From IMG/VR virus record IMGVR_UViG_3300044845_000594, positions 56,303 to 120,302 of that record: a stretch of DNA of 64,000 nucleotides; one strand, given 5' to 3'. The DNA is from a virus. A model generated the notes under the pieces. That model ran no database searches. It was not told the origin of the DNA and saw nothing but the letters and a program-made list of their open reading frames with translations. Position numbers and translations under genes: made by a program. This document shows, piece by piece, positions 36,532 to 45,781 of this stretch. Numbering within the stretch: the first letter of the stretch is position 1; each line of letters opens with the position of its first letter.

Positions 36532-36678
36532 AGACATTATATTTTTAACGATTTCTATTGTTCCGTAGACAGCTGCGATTAACATGTAAACCGCCAAAAT
36601 AGTAATCCAAATTTGAGAGTTGGACATACCTTTTTTACAAATACTACACTCTACTTCTGTTGCTTTTTCTTTTTTCAT
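36523..36678 (-). CDS. Small single-pass membrane protein (51 aa), minus strand
   Basis: ATG at 36678. N-terminal charged part with CSIC ([16 protein letters not shown]), one membrane helix ([17 protein letters not shown], ~23-39) and a short tail. It overlaps the end of dnaJ by 9 nt, tail to tail. The region between dnaJ and the Dam-like gene has no other coding explanation. Function unknown. Confidence 0.55.
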   Translation of the reverse strand: MKKEKATEVECSICKKGMSNSQIWITILAVYMLIAAVYGTIEIVKNIMSLF

Positions 36679-36701
36679 ACCTATAATTTATGTATTAATC
36701 A

Positions 36702-36733
36702 TTTGAAAATAAATATCAAAAAAACTATATTTG
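36702..36733 (+). promoter_or_regulatory. Host-type promoter, leaderless (Dam-like gene)
   Basis: TTTG, 20-nt spacer, TATATTTG, ending exactly 4 nt before the ATG at 36738. Confidence 0.75.
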
Positions 36734-36737
36734 AAAT

Positions 36738-37577
36738 ATGTTAAGTTATATTGGAGGTAAGAGTAAAATTGGAAAGTGGATAGTCCCTTTCTATGATAAA
36801 GATATGGAAGTCTATTTAGAGACTTTTGGAGGGATGTTTTGGTGTTTCTATAATATGGACCTAAAACAGTTCCCAAATCTTAAAAAAGTGGTTTATAATG
36901 ATTTTAATCCACTGAACTATAATCTATTCAAGTGTGTTCAAAACCCTACTGAATTGTTAAGGGCAATCAACTCTATTGATTGTCAAAAACAAGGTGTGGA
37001 CATTACTCCTGAAATTTATAAACAACAATTTATCAACTTTCAGGCTGAAGTTTTTAATCAAGGTTTCAGCGTAGAACCTGGCGATTATGAGGTGGCGGCT
37101 AAATACGTTTATATTCTAACACAAGTATTTAGTGGGTCCAAACCTGAAACATCCAACTTTATTGACTTAAAAGGTAAATATAAATCAAAATATCTTACCT
37201 TTAGAGATAAGTTGTCAAAACCTGATTGGGTAGACCATTTTTTAAAAATTACTGATGTTGAAAATATGGATTTTGCCGATGTCATTAACAAATATGACTC
37301 ACCATCCACTTACATTTATTTGGACCCACCTTACTGGAAAACTGAGAATTACTACTCTAATCATGATTTTGATAGACAAGACCACGAAAGATTGGCAAAT
37401 GGTTTACATAATGTCCAAGGTAAGTTTTCATTATCATATTACGATTTTGACTTATTGCATCAGTGGTTTCCTGAAGACCAATACACTTGGGTTAAAAAAG
37501 AGTTTGCAAAAGCAGCTGCAGCCAAGAAAGGAGAGAAACAAAATATGGGTGAAGAATTACTCATTATGAACTACTAA
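36738..37577 (+). CDS. dam: Dam-like adenine methyltransferase (D12 class)
   Basis: 279 residues. Motif I is LSYIGGKSKIGKWIVPFY (start). A target-recognition part follows and motif IV is YIYLDPPYWKTENYY (~194-208). The order I before IV and the YIGGK start define the alpha-class Dam/D12 family. It probably methylates adenine in a short site of phage DNA. Its leaderless host-type promoter suggests early expression. No partner nuclease is next to it. Confidence 0.85.
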   Translation: MLSYIGGKSKIGKWIVPFYDKDMEVYLETFGGMFWCFYNMDLKQFPNLKKVVYNDFNPLNYNLFKCVQNPTELLRAINSIDCQKQGVDITPEIYKQQFINFQAEVFNQGFSVEPGDYEVAAKYVYILTQVFSGSKPETSNFIDLKGKYKSKYLTFRDKLSKPDWVDHFLKITDVENMDFADVINKYDSPSTYIYLDPPYWKTENYYSNHDFDRQDHERLANGLHNVQGKFSLSYYDFDLLHQWFPEDQYTWVKKEFAKAAAAKKGEKQNMGEELLIMNY

Positions 37578-37625
37578 GTTTTATTTTTTTCAAAATTTGC
37601 AATATTTATATATAAAATTAAAAAG

Positions 37626-38990
37626 ATGGCAATTAGATTTACTAATATATTACGAGACATAATAGTTGAAAGTTCAAGATTTCAAGTTTTATTTGACAAA
37701 TTTGTTAAACCAAAAGAAAGAGGGCAAAAAGGTATTATGCCTTTTGAAACTTTATTTGCATTAATTGCTGCCGACCCAACAACAAGAGTTCCTGAAGGTA
37801 TGGATATTGATTCAGTAAAACCTGAAGATATGGAAAAGGTAAAAATTGGTAAGTACGCTCAGTGGTTGTTGAAAAACTTTGTGACACCTAAATTACCATC
37901 AGACCACCCACTAATGGTTTCTGACCCACAATCAGGACAATATAAATCAGCACTTAAACAGTATCAAGATTTATTCTTAGAAGACTTGTATAAAGTAACT
38001 GGCGACTTACAAAAGTTTGAAAGATTTAAAAATAGACTACCTCAAGATGCTAGAGATATTAATAAATTAACACCTGAGACATTATATGATTATGTTAAAG
38101 ATTTTAGTTTAGAAAAAACTAAAGCAAGTGCAACTGAAAAGAAAGAGGCATCTAAAACTTACGCACACCCTGGAGCTGACATTGTGTATAGAGGTCAAAA
38201 TTGGACAGTTGCAAGAATTTCAGACACCGGTAAATTAGGTAAAGATGCGGCATGTTTCTACGGAGGTTCATATCAAGAACCTGGTAAAGGCGAAACAAGA
38301 TGGTGTACATCATCACCAGGTCTTACTTGGTTTGATAGATACATCAAGGATGGACCTTTATATGTGGTTATACCAAATTCAGGAATGAAGTATACTGCCG
38401 ATAAAGAATATGGTGAAGTTTCTGGACTTCCAGCATATAGGTACCAATTCCACTTCCCATCTAATCAGTTTATGGACCCAGCAGATAGACAAATTGATTT
38501 GGTTGACTTTTTGAATACTAATGAAGAAGGTTTGAAAGAATACTTTAAATTTGAGTTTATGAAAGGTTTATCTACTGCAGGAGGAACAAAAGTTTCTGTA
38601 CAATATCCAAGTGATTCAGCATCTAAATTTATTGCACTTTATGGGTTTGATGAATTTTTCACAACATTACCTAAAAACATAACAAGACTTGAGTTTATTG
38701 CTAAAAGTTCAAAATTGGATTTAAATATACCTGATACTATTGGTAATTTTACAGATTTAACAGCAATTCACTTTGTTGGTTGTGTCGCTACAATACCACC
38801 GGCAGTATGTAATTTGACTAAGTTACAGTTTTTATCACTACCTGACAATCCTAATTTACAGAGATTACCAGACTGTATTAAAGACCTTCCTAAGTTGTCT
38901 ATTATTAATTTAAAAAATAGTAATTCAAACGCATTACCTGAAGATTTACGAGATTTACCTGAAGAATCTGACTTACATATTTTTGTTTAA
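37626..38990 (+). CDS. Leader-bearing leucine-rich-repeat protein
   Basis: 454 residues. N-terminal IRFTNILRDIIVESSRF has an I-V-E site. The central domain (~175-260) has GETRWCTSSPGLTWFDRYIK then PLYVVIP. The C-terminal ~110 residues are leucine-rich repeats (LTAIHFVGCVATIPPAVCN, LPDCIKDLPKLSIINLKN). LRRs bind proteins. With a possible capsid-targeting leader, this could be an injected host-interacting factor. TATTTAT lies 16 nt upstream. Confidence 0.65.
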   Translation: MAIRFTNILRDIIVESSRFQVLFDKFVKPKERGQKGIMPFETLFALIAADPTTRVPEGMDIDSVKPEDMEKVKIGKYAQWLLKNFVTPKLPSDHPLMVSDPQSGQYKSALKQYQDLFLEDLYKVTGDLQKFERFKNRLPQDARDINKLTPETLYDYVKDFSLEKTKASATEKKEASKTYAHPGADIVYRGQNWTVARISDTGKLGKDAACFYGGSYQEPGKGETRWCTSSPGLTWFDRYIKDGPLYVVIPNSGMKYTADKEYGEVSGLPAYRYQFHFPSNQFMDPADRQIDLVDFLNTNEEGLKEYFKFEFMKGLSTAGGTKVSVQYPSDSASKFIALYGFDEFFTTLPKNITRLEFIAKSSKLDLNIPDTIGNFTDLTAIHFVGCVATIPPAVCNLTKLQFLSLPDNPNLQRLPDCIKDLPKLSIINLKNSNSNALPEDLRDLPEESDLHIFV

Positions 38991-39017
38991 TAATTTTACT
39001 GAATAAATTATTTTTAT

Positions 39018-39025
39018 TAAATTTG
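39018..39025 (+). promoter_or_regulatory. -7 box, 4 nt before start
   Basis: TAAATTTG ending 4 nt before the ATG at 39030; TTTT occupies the -33 position. Confidence 0.5.
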
Positions 39026-39029
39026 TCAT

Positions 39030-39317
39030 ATGAATAATGTCGATATAGAAATTTACATGACAACCCTTGTCAAGTTTTTTACACAAAACCCTGACCAACT
39101 CAAGCTATTAATTGGTGACAATGACGGCTCAAAGTTTTATCAAAAAATTAGAGAAATTGCCGAAAAAAACCAAAAAGAAGAAAAAGAAATAGCACCAACA
39201 AGAAATCAGATGATTCAGGTGATTTTAGAAATTCAAAATAAGGTTAAAAAAAACACCTTAAATAATGTGGTTTCCAATTTTATGGACCACCATATGGGAA
39301 AAATTTCATTGAATTAG
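39030..39317 (+). CDS. Hypothetical protein (95 aa)
   Basis: Helical, with an N-terminal segment TLVKFFTQNPDQLKLLIGD and a C-terminal helix VILEIQNKVKKNTLNNVV. Leaderless-type start. No function assigned. Confidence 0.55.
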   Translation: MNNVDIEIYMTTLVKFFTQNPDQLKLLIGDNDGSKFYQKIREIAEKNQKEEKEIAPTRNQMIQVILEIQNKVKKNTLNNVVSNFMDHHMGKISLN

Positions 39318-39340
39318 TTTTTTAATTTCCAAAATTTATT

Positions 39341-39348
39341 TATCTTTG
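39341..39348 (+). promoter_or_regulatory. -7 box, 4 nt before start
   Basis: TATCTTTG ending 4 nt before the ATG at 39353; the -33 position is T-rich. Confidence 0.55.
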
Positions 39349-39352
39349 TACT

Positions 39353-41092
39353 ATGTTAGAAGTAGAAGGAAAAACATTTCATAAGTTTATTGAAAAAAAG
39401 AATTACAGAGTTGAACTTTATAAAAACTTCTGTGATATTGACTCAAAACATAATAACAGTTATGAGTCAGTTCATTTTACAAAAAACAAAGAAAAGTTTT
39501 ACACAGACACCCAACTATTTTCTGAGGATGATTTTGTTAAACATTATGGCAACCCTTGCGCGTCAGTATTTAGAATAAGATATAGATTTTTTATTGAAGA
39601 AAGTGAAAATAAAATTTCCTTAAAGTATCAATTATATACAAAGCAAAGAAGAGTCGGAGGTAAGTTTTTTGTTGAAAGAAAAACAACAGAATATTTTTCA
39701 TTTAATTTCAAAACTAAATTGTTCTACTCAGGAACATTTATCACAAAGAAAAAACAAAAAATGGGAGCTCGCATGAAAGTTAATCCAACTTATGTTGCGG
39801 TTCAAAGTTTTTTAAGAAGTGTTCATGTTGATGAAAGCGTAAAACCTGAAAATCATTTTATTTTCTTTTTAGAAAAAATATGGGATAAATTAGGAATTGA
39901 AAATCCACAGGATTTTAAGTGGGATTCACCGGAGTCATTTTATAGTCTTACATACTATTTGGTTAACGGTATTAAAATTCCAAACAGTTGGAAAAAATTC
40001 ACTTATTTTTTTATTCCAAAGAAAGATTTAAAATCATCAAATATGAATTTGGTTGATTCAATAATGAAAAAACTAAATTTAAAAGGGTCAAAAGTTAAAC
40101 ACATTTTTAATGAAATGGAATGGATTGATTTTGATAGATTGTATCTAACATATAATCTTTTGGGAATTGATAGGTTTAACAAAATTGAAAACAAAGTATT
40201 TGAATCATACTATGGTGATGAGACAATGCCAATAGAAATGAATCGAATGGGCGGGTCTTATGAATGTTTTTATTCAGATAAAGAACAATTTAATCAATAT
40301 TTCTTGGGTAGAACATTAGTTCCTTTAACTCCAAAAGAAAAAGATAGAATTTTAGATTTGATGCCATATTTTGACCATTATAAATGGAGAACTTTAATTG
40401 ACCATTTAGTGATGAAAAAAGATTTAATAAATCTTGGTGAAGATGTTAAATTTAAATTCACAAACATTAGTAGTTTTAATTTAGAACATGAGGAGTTTAG
40501 TCGTCTTTTACAATCGTACAGAAAAGGTGAAGTTGAAAGATTCTATGGTGATGTTGATAGTTTAGAAACACCCATTGAACACCAAGGTGAAACTTATTAT
40601 CCTGTTCTTTTAAGAAAGACTATGGACTATGAAAAAGAATCACAACACCAACGAAATTGTGTTCGTGGGTATTCAGAAAGACCGGATTGTTTAATATTCT
40701 CAATTCGTAAAGATTCAACCGATGGTGATGATAGAATAACTGTGGAATATAGATATAAAATAGATGAAATATTAAATGTTCAAGAAAGGACTAGATTTAA
40801 TGAAACACCATCATTAGAGTTTTCACAAGTTGCTAAAATTCAACTTGCAAATATTAACTTACTTTACAAACTCGGAACTTTAAAATTACCAAGGATGGTT
40901 AAAAAGTATCGTAACGGTAAAACTGTGGAACAAGAGGCAACATTTAAAAGTTTGGAACATGATGGGACTAAAGTAATTGCAATGACCCCACATTGGAATT
41001 ACCCAACTCCCGAACTACAGAATTGGCAAAATGATATTTTATACCATCAAGATTATCAACATTTGGACTTTGTAGAAGATTTACTTCCATAA
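39353..41092 (+). CDS. PcfJ-like protein
   Basis: 579 residues. The C-terminal third has YPVLLRKTMDYEKESQHQRN then CVRGYSERPDCLIFSIRK and ITVEYRY, matching the PcfJ-like family (a Cys-Val-x-x-Tyr core followed by S-I-R and T-V/I-E). PcfJ-like proteins occur on plasmids and phages; their biochemical role is unclear. The N-terminal 370 residues are charged and unassigned. Expressed from a leaderless host-type start. Confidence 0.65.
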   Translation: MLEVEGKTFHKFIEKKNYRVELYKNFCDIDSKHNNSYESVHFTKNKEKFYTDTQLFSEDDFVKHYGNPCASVFRIRYRFFIEESENKISLKYQLYTKQRRVGGKFFVERKTTEYFSFNFKTKLFYSGTFITKKKQKMGARMKVNPTYVAVQSFLRSVHVDESVKPENHFIFFLEKIWDKLGIENPQDFKWDSPESFYSLTYYLVNGIKIPNSWKKFTYFFIPKKDLKSSNMNLVDSIMKKLNLKGSKVKHIFNEMEWIDFDRLYLTYNLLGIDRFNKIENKVFESYYGDETMPIEMNRMGGSYECFYSDKEQFNQYFLGRTLVPLTPKEKDRILDLMPYFDHYKWRTLIDHLVMKKDLINLGEDVKFKFTNISSFNLEHEEFSRLLQSYRKGEVERFYGDVDSLETPIEHQGETYYPVLLRKTMDYEKESQHQRNCVRGYSERPDCLIFSIRKDSTDGDDRITVEYRYKIDEILNVQERTRFNETPSLEFSQVAKIQLANINLLYKLGTLKLPRMVKKYRNGKTVEQEATFKSLEHDGTKVIAMTPHWNYPTPELQNWQNDILYHQDYQHLDFVEDLLP

Positions 41093-41114
41093 TAATATAT
41101 TTATTTTATTTACT

Positions 41115-41456
41115 ATGGATAAAATCGAGTTTGTACCTTCTTATGTATATGATACTTTCAATACTTTATTTGAGAGTGGTATAAGACCCAACTCCGTAAA
41201 AACTAGAAATATAACTTCTCAAGGATTAACAACTTTAATGGAAAAAGGTACTGTGGTATGGTCCAATTCCTTATTTGACCAAAAACATTATTATTTAGAG
41301 GGAGTTATTAGATGGAGTAAAAACCAAGTACTAATTTATTTCCAAAAAGTTGAAAATGAATCAACATACAAAATAAACATTCTGACTGATGATTTATCAA
41401 GAATAGATATTCTTTTGGTTGGTTTAAATAAATTTTTTACAATAGATAATATATGA
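41115..41456 (+). CDS. Hypothetical protein (113 aa)
   Basis: Starts DKIEFVPSYVYDTFNTLFES, with an L-F-E-S that could be a leader-type site. The rest is beta-rich (KHYYLEGVIRWSKNQVLIYF). TATTTAT lies 10 nt upstream. It overlaps the glutaredoxin start by ATGA. Unknown function. Confidence 0.5.
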   Translation: MDKIEFVPSYVYDTFNTLFESGIRPNSVKTRNITSQGLTTLMEKGTVVWSNSLFDQKHYYLEGVIRWSKNQVLIYFQKVENESTYKINILTDDLSRIDILLVGLNKFFTIDNI

Positions 41457-41743
41457 AAGTTATTGTTTTATTTACAATGAAAGGGTGTCCACATTGTACA
41501 GATTTGAAAGAATTATTTCAAAATAATGAAGTAGCATTTATCGATAGAGATATTTTTGAATATTCTGATGAGTATGAAGAATTTGTAAGTGCAAAAAAAA
41601 ATGAATTTGTTCCTGCAATGATATTCATGACATTAGATAAATCTGGCGAAAACTATAGTGACGTTAAATTGTTGGCTCCTGATGATGATTACCAAGACAT
41701 TACAGAAGCCTTCAATTTAGCGAATAGTTATTTATCAGAATAA
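41453..41743 (+). CDS. Glutaredoxin/thioredoxin-like protein
   Basis: 96 residues. Redox motif LFTMKGCPHCTDLKELF (CxxC at ~13-16), then VPAMIFM with the expected cis-Pro (~55). Small, single thioredoxin fold. It may reduce ribonucleotide reductase or other phage enzymes. It converges with the minus-strand gene at its 3' end. Confidence 0.8.
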   Translation: MKVIVLFTMKGCPHCTDLKELFQNNEVAFIDRDIFEYSDEYEEFVSAKKNEFVPAMIFMTLDKSGENYSDVKLLAPDDDYQDITEAFNLANSYLSE

Positions 41744-42586
41744 AATAATCTCGTTTAGTAAATCTAACTCTTCTATTTTTTCTTCGATATTTTTATTTCC
41801 AAAAGTATCAGATAAAGATTTTTCATCAAATGGAAATACATCTAAAATCATTGATTCCATCCATTCAGTTTTAACCACATGATTATCATTATTAATTTTA
41901 AAAATGATATTTTCTGAATCAATGTTGCTATATAATTCATCACTATAAATTGAAAAACTTAAATTGTCTGATAGTGATTTTGCAAAAATATGGTTAGAAA
42001 TATAATTACCTAAAAAACTATAGTATTTCTCAATACCATTAGATAAACCATATTTTCTTTCAGAATGATACTCTAAATTTTCAAAATTAAATTCAATTAA
42101 TTTATAATTTGGATAATTTAACCTTAAAACATTACTTAAAACATTATTATCGGAATCAGAATTGAAAAGAATAATTTTATTATTGTAGTCAAGTTTTATA
42201 TTAATTTTTACACCACTGTCAAAAAAATTATCAACAAACCCCAAAAGACTTTTTTCTATTTTCTTTGATAATTTATCAAAATTAAAATTCAAATTGATAG
42301 GGTTTGTTTTTAATACATCAACAAAATTAATAATGTCAATTACTTTAACCGTTTCATATCTACTATCTTTAAATTCACTTAAATAGTTTCTAAAACTTTC
42401 AAGAATATTAACAGTTTGTTTGGCTGTGGTAAAACCATTAACAATGAAAAAACTCCTGTGATTAAAAACCGTTAATTCAGTCTTACATCCAGGAGTTACT
42501 TCTTCGAATTTGTTTACAAGAATATTTGCTAGTGTGTTGCATAATCTTTTTCCATCTAAAAGATTATTAATTTCAATTTGTGACAT
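41735..42586 (-). CDS. Hypothetical protein (283 aa), minus strand
   Basis: Beginning SQIEINNLLDGKRLCNTLAN, with an alpha/beta N-terminal part (TELTVFNHRSFFIVNGFTT) and an Asn/Ser/Asp-rich later part. Very AT-rich codon use. Convergent with the glutaredoxin gene (9-nt overlap). No family recognised. Confidence 0.55.
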   Translation of the reverse strand: MSQIEINNLLDGKRLCNTLANILVNKFEEVTPGCKTELTVFNHRSFFIVNGFTTAKQTVNILESFRNYLSEFKDSRYETVKVIDIINFVDVLKTNPINLNFNFDKLSKKIEKSLLGFVDNFFDSGVKINIKLDYNNKIILFNSDSDNNVLSNVLRLNYPNYKLIEFNFENLEYHSERKYGLSNGIEKYYSFLGNYISNHIFAKSLSDNLSFSIYSDELYSNIDSENIIFKINNDNHVVKTEWMESMILDVFPFDEKSLSDTFGNKNIEEKIEELDLLNEIILF

Positions 42587-42649
42587 TATTAATATTTAAC
42601 TTTTTATTTTTACAATCTTATGTAAAAAAAAAATTTAGTTAAATAGTAA

Positions 42650-42793
42650 TTATTTTTTGTTGTAATACTTTTCAACAATTTTTGTAACTGCACTCTTAAC
42701 AGACTGTGTGTTTTGTTGACTCTGTGTTTGAGTTTGAGTCTGTGTTTGAGTTTGAGTTTGTGTTTGGTTGTTTTTACATCCGCATCCTGACAT
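42650..42793 (-). CDS. Small Cys-start, Thr-Gln-repeat protein (47 aa)
   Basis: ATG at 42793 on the minus strand. The start SGCGCKNN is followed by seven Thr-Gln dipeptides and a basic helix (SVKSAVTKIVEKYYNKK). The codons of the TQ part vary little, giving a visible tandem DNA repeat. Lies between the two larger minus-strand genes in the same direction. CGC at the start could bind metal. Confidence 0.55.
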   Translation of the reverse strand: MSGCGCKNNQTQTQTQTQTQTQTQSQQNTQSVKSAVTKIVEKYYNKK

Positions 42794-42808
42794 AATCTTT
42801 ATTTTTAT

Positions 42809-43396
42809 TTAGTTTATTATTTTAAATTTATGTTTATAACAAGTTTTTCTAATAGAACCATTATAACCATTATTTACTTTCTTACCTCTAAGTGAATTTG
42901 ACAATTTCATTCTAACATTTCTATGTTTTCCTTTAGCAAACCCATTTTCAATTAAATAGTTTGCTCCATCAACTAAATTGTCAAAAACAAACTCATTTTT
43001 ATTATAAATATTAATCAAAACAAATCTTTCAAAATTACCATTCTTTTTTTGATTATATTTTGACAATTTATTTTTAACTTCGTCGTTGTACGTGTTCCTT
43101 CTAAATTCATTAACTGTCGCTAAGTTGTAACCAAAATTAGATTCGTTTGATTTAAAAATTGTAATATATTTATTTTCTAACTGAATTAATTCTATTGAAT
43201 TACATAGTTCTAAAATTTCGAATGTAAAGTTTTCTTCACCAAACTTGTTATATGAATTTTGTAAATGACTATTGTCGTGTTTATTATTACGCAACATCCA
43301 AAAATGTTTGTATTTTCTGGCATGAACATTAACAGAACTACCTATATAGGTTTTACCATCAACTAAGTTTCCTATTTTATATATTCCTGCATTCAT
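42809..43396 (-). CDS. GIY-YIG homing endonuclease
   Basis: 195 residues. GIY part NAGIYKIGNLVDGKTYIGSS (GIYKI, YIGSS), then the catalytic Arg/His region (VHARKYKHFWML) and the Glu helix ELIQLENKYI. The C-terminal part (FVLINIYNKNEF, then GANYLIENG) looks like a nuclease-associated modular DNA-binding domain. Free-standing GIY-YIG genes are mobile in T4-like phages. TATTTAT in minus orientation lies 5 nt upstream. Confidence 0.85.
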   Translation of the reverse strand: MNAGIYKIGNLVDGKTYIGSSVNVHARKYKHFWMLRNNKHDNSHLQNSYNKFGEENFTFEILELCNSIELIQLENKYITIFKSNESNFGYNLATVNEFRRNTYNDEVKNKLSKYNQKKNGNFERFVLINIYNKNEFVFDNLVDGANYLIENGFAKGKHRNVRMKLSNSLRGKKVNNGYNGSIRKTCYKHKFKIIN

Positions 43397-43474
43397 ATAG
43401 TATAAATATCTAATTAAATATTACTAAAACTTTCATATAAGCCATAAACTAAATTTGTAATATATTTATAACAT

Positions 43475-44674
43475 ATGTCATTAGAAAAAATCATAAAAAG
43501 GGTCATTTATGAACAGATTGAAAATGTTATAAGGATTTCACCTGAAGACTTTAAAGAAAATTTGCCCTATTTCAATAGTGATGTTGCATTACTAAAAAAA
43601 TATTACAAAAATAAAGATATTATAATCACCGGTGATTTAGATTTACAATACGACAAAGAAATTAAAAATCTTGATTCACTCTCTAAAATTGAAGGTAATT
43701 TAGATATTAGTTATAGTAACGTTGATGTTTTTGATGAAAGTAAGGCTAAAAACTTTAGAGACTGGAATAGTAAAAGATATTATATAAGACAACAAAAAAT
43801 ACTTCAAGAAAAACTTAATTATTTAGATGAACTAAGAAAGAAAAACGATTGGAATATTCAAAATGGAAAAAAAATATCCTACCAAACAGAGGCATTATAC
43901 GAACATTTAGAAAATCAACGTAAATTGTCTTATTATGACGATGGCGTTAGTGAGGAAGAAGTTCTTGAGGACAAATATTTTATTTATCCTGAAAAATACA
44001 CACATTATGGTGGTGGTTTTTTTACTTGGTTAGGTGAGGATGATAGAGACACAGAATGGATGGTATATAGTGAAGACGAAATAGAAAGTGCCGCTAGACG
44101 TTCAATCGAGGGGAGAATAGATGAACTTGGATATGAAGCATTTGCTTCTTGGGTTTGGGAAGACCATTTAGATAATGAGTCGGTTAGAGGTTTTTTAAGT
44201 GATTATATATCAGAATCAATTTATGATGACCCTGAAAATTGGGGAATTAAAAAAGATTTAACACAACAACAAGAAAAAATTGTAAATATATACAAACAAA
44301 AAATTGAAAAATTAGAACAAAGAATAAATAATGAAGATTTAGATGAAGAAACCGAAAATAGCATCCAAGACGAAATTGATGATATAACACAACTAATAGA
44401 AGACGTTGAAGAAAATCCAGAAGGTGATTACAACCAAGACGAAATAGAATCAGCAATTGAATCTTATGTTGACGATAATGAAGATGAATTTGTTTCATTT
44501 TTAAACGACCAAGGATTCGACAAAAATGAAATTTTTTATTATGTTGATACGGAGGCTGTAATAGATTATATAATTAATAGTGATAGTTGGGGGGATATTT
44601 TAGGTAGTTATGACGGTGACCACGATGAAATTGATGTAAATGGAAAGACATTTATTATAATGAGATATAATTAA
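43475..44674 (+). CDS. Leader-bearing acidic protein (399 aa)
   Basis: N-terminal SLEKIIKRVIYEQIENVIR with an I-Y-E site. Then a short beta-solenoid-like phrase (IIITGDLDLQYDKEIKNLD, IEGNLDISYSNV), a charged middle and a long very acidic C-terminal half (EEVEENPEGDYNQDE-type). TATTTAT lies 5 nt before the ATG. Likely a virion internal protein; acidic bulk could mimic DNA or fill the prohead core. Confidence 0.55.
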   Translation: MSLEKIIKRVIYEQIENVIRISPEDFKENLPYFNSDVALLKKYYKNKDIIITGDLDLQYDKEIKNLDSLSKIEGNLDISYSNVDVFDESKAKNFRDWNSKRYYIRQQKILQEKLNYLDELRKKNDWNIQNGKKISYQTEALYEHLENQRKLSYYDDGVSEEEVLEDKYFIYPEKYTHYGGGFFTWLGEDDRDTEWMVYSEDEIESAARRSIEGRIDELGYEAFASWVWEDHLDNESVRGFLSDYISESIYDDPENWGIKKDLTQQQEKIVNIYKQKIEKLEQRINNEDLDEETENSIQDEIDDITQLIEDVEENPEGDYNQDEIESAIESYVDDNEDEFVSFLNDQGFDKNEIFYYVDTEAVIDYIINSDSWGDILGSYDGDHDEIDVNGKTFIIMRYN

Positions 44675-44701
44675 TTTATTTACTGACCAACATATTTTTC
44701 T

Positions 44702-44709
44702 TATTTTTT
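44702..44709 (+). promoter_or_regulatory. -7-like box, 4 nt before start
   Basis: TATTTTTT ending 4 nt before the ATG at 44714; -33 element weak. Confidence 0.35.
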
Positions 44710-44713
44710 ATAC

Positions 44714-45466
44714 ATGGAGACAAATTGGGTATTTCAAGAGCCAGTAGATTTTGAACACAAACAATATATTTTATTAGGGTATTTACAAAAAATTGAAAAA
44801 GAGTTAAACGATTTTAAACTTTATCCAAATTTTCAATTGTTGTCACTTCATTTGGCTAATATAAATTTAGTATTACAAAAAGGTCAATATTTGTCATTGA
44901 CAAAAAAATTAAAAGAAAAAGACGAAGAAATTTTATTATCAGATTTAGTTAGTCAAGAAATACCACCAATGACTGGACAAGAAATCTTAGAATTATATAG
45001 AATAAGCAAATATTCATCAGAGAAATTACAAAACTTTTTTGACCACGCAAAAGCAATTTGGGAGTTGGTGAATGATAGTATTTCATTAACTGTACTAAAC
45101 AACTCAAAAAAAATTGAAAGCAAACAAGGACTTTTTATAATTAAAAACAAAGAAAAAAATTACTTATACGAATTTGTAATTAAAGAAATAAAAAAGAATT
45201 TTCCTGATGTTAAATGCTACATTAAAAAAATATGTGAGATTGAAAACCAAGAAATTACTCCAGAGTTATTTGAAAACAAAAAAACTTTAATTAAAAATTT
45301 AAGCAGTGAAGAAGTTCATAGAGAACTTATACTATTCAAAGTAAATCACGACGATAATTTTCCATTCAATGAGACATTGATTCCTTTGACCAAAAGAAAA
45401 TTGTTAAACTTTATACAACAATCTAAAATTATAAATAAGGTTAATTTGACAAAAACAATTCAATAA
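44714..45466 (+). CDS. Hypothetical protein (250 aa)
   Basis: Starts ETNWVFQEPVDFEHKQYILL, all-helical with conserved-looking aromatic residues, and ends with FNETLIPLTKRKLLNFIQQ. The C-terminal (FPFNETLIPLTKRKLLNF) could be functionally important. Similar proteins seem to occur in large phages, but I cannot give a function. Confidence 0.55.
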   Translation: METNWVFQEPVDFEHKQYILLGYLQKIEKELNDFKLYPNFQLLSLHLANINLVLQKGQYLSLTKKLKEKDEEILLSDLVSQEIPPMTGQEILELYRISKYSSEKLQNFFDHAKAIWELVNDSISLTVLNNSKKIESKQGLFIIKNKEKNYLYEFVIKEIKKNFPDVKCYIKKICEIENQEITPELFENKKTLIKNLSSEEVHRELILFKVNHDDNFPFNETLIPLTKRKLLNFIQQSKIINKVNLTKTIQ

Positions 45467-45480
45467 ACTATACTATTGAT

Positions 45481-45609
45481 ATGAAGAAAAAAGAAATCAT
45501 TAAAGAGATTAAAAGTATGGTTAAAAAGTATCCCAATGACTTAGATTTAGGAAACCAAGTGAGAACCTTTTTGTTAAACTTAAAAAGTAAAAAGAGTAAT
45601 GGGATTTAA
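45481..45609 (+). CDS. Small basic protein (42 aa)
   Basis: ATG at 45481, KKKEIIKEIKSMVKKYPNDL then a basic C-terminus. It overlaps the next gene by 11 nt. Probably part of the small-gene chain leading to glutamine synthetase. Confidence 0.45.
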   Translation: MKKKEIIKEIKSMVKKYPNDLDLGNQVRTFLLNLKSKKSNGI

Positions 45610-45781
45610 TAAAAGATTTCTTAACAAAGAACAAATTTTAAAAAATCAACATCATATAATTGAGTATCTTCAAGCAGATGCACTTTTTATAACGGATAAG
45701 TTTTCTGAAGAAGTTTACAGATTATTCAAGGATGGGGCAAATGAAAAAACAATAATTGAATATATAAATAAAAATAAATGA
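45599..45781 (+). CDS. Small helical protein (60 aa)
   Basis: GFNKRFLNKEQILKNQHHII then a helical C-terminus. It overlaps the glutamine synthetase start by ATGA, so it is translationally coupled. Function unknown. Confidence 0.5.
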   Translation: MGFNKRFLNKEQILKNQHHIIEYLQADALFITDKFSEEVYRLFKDGANEKTIIEYINKNK

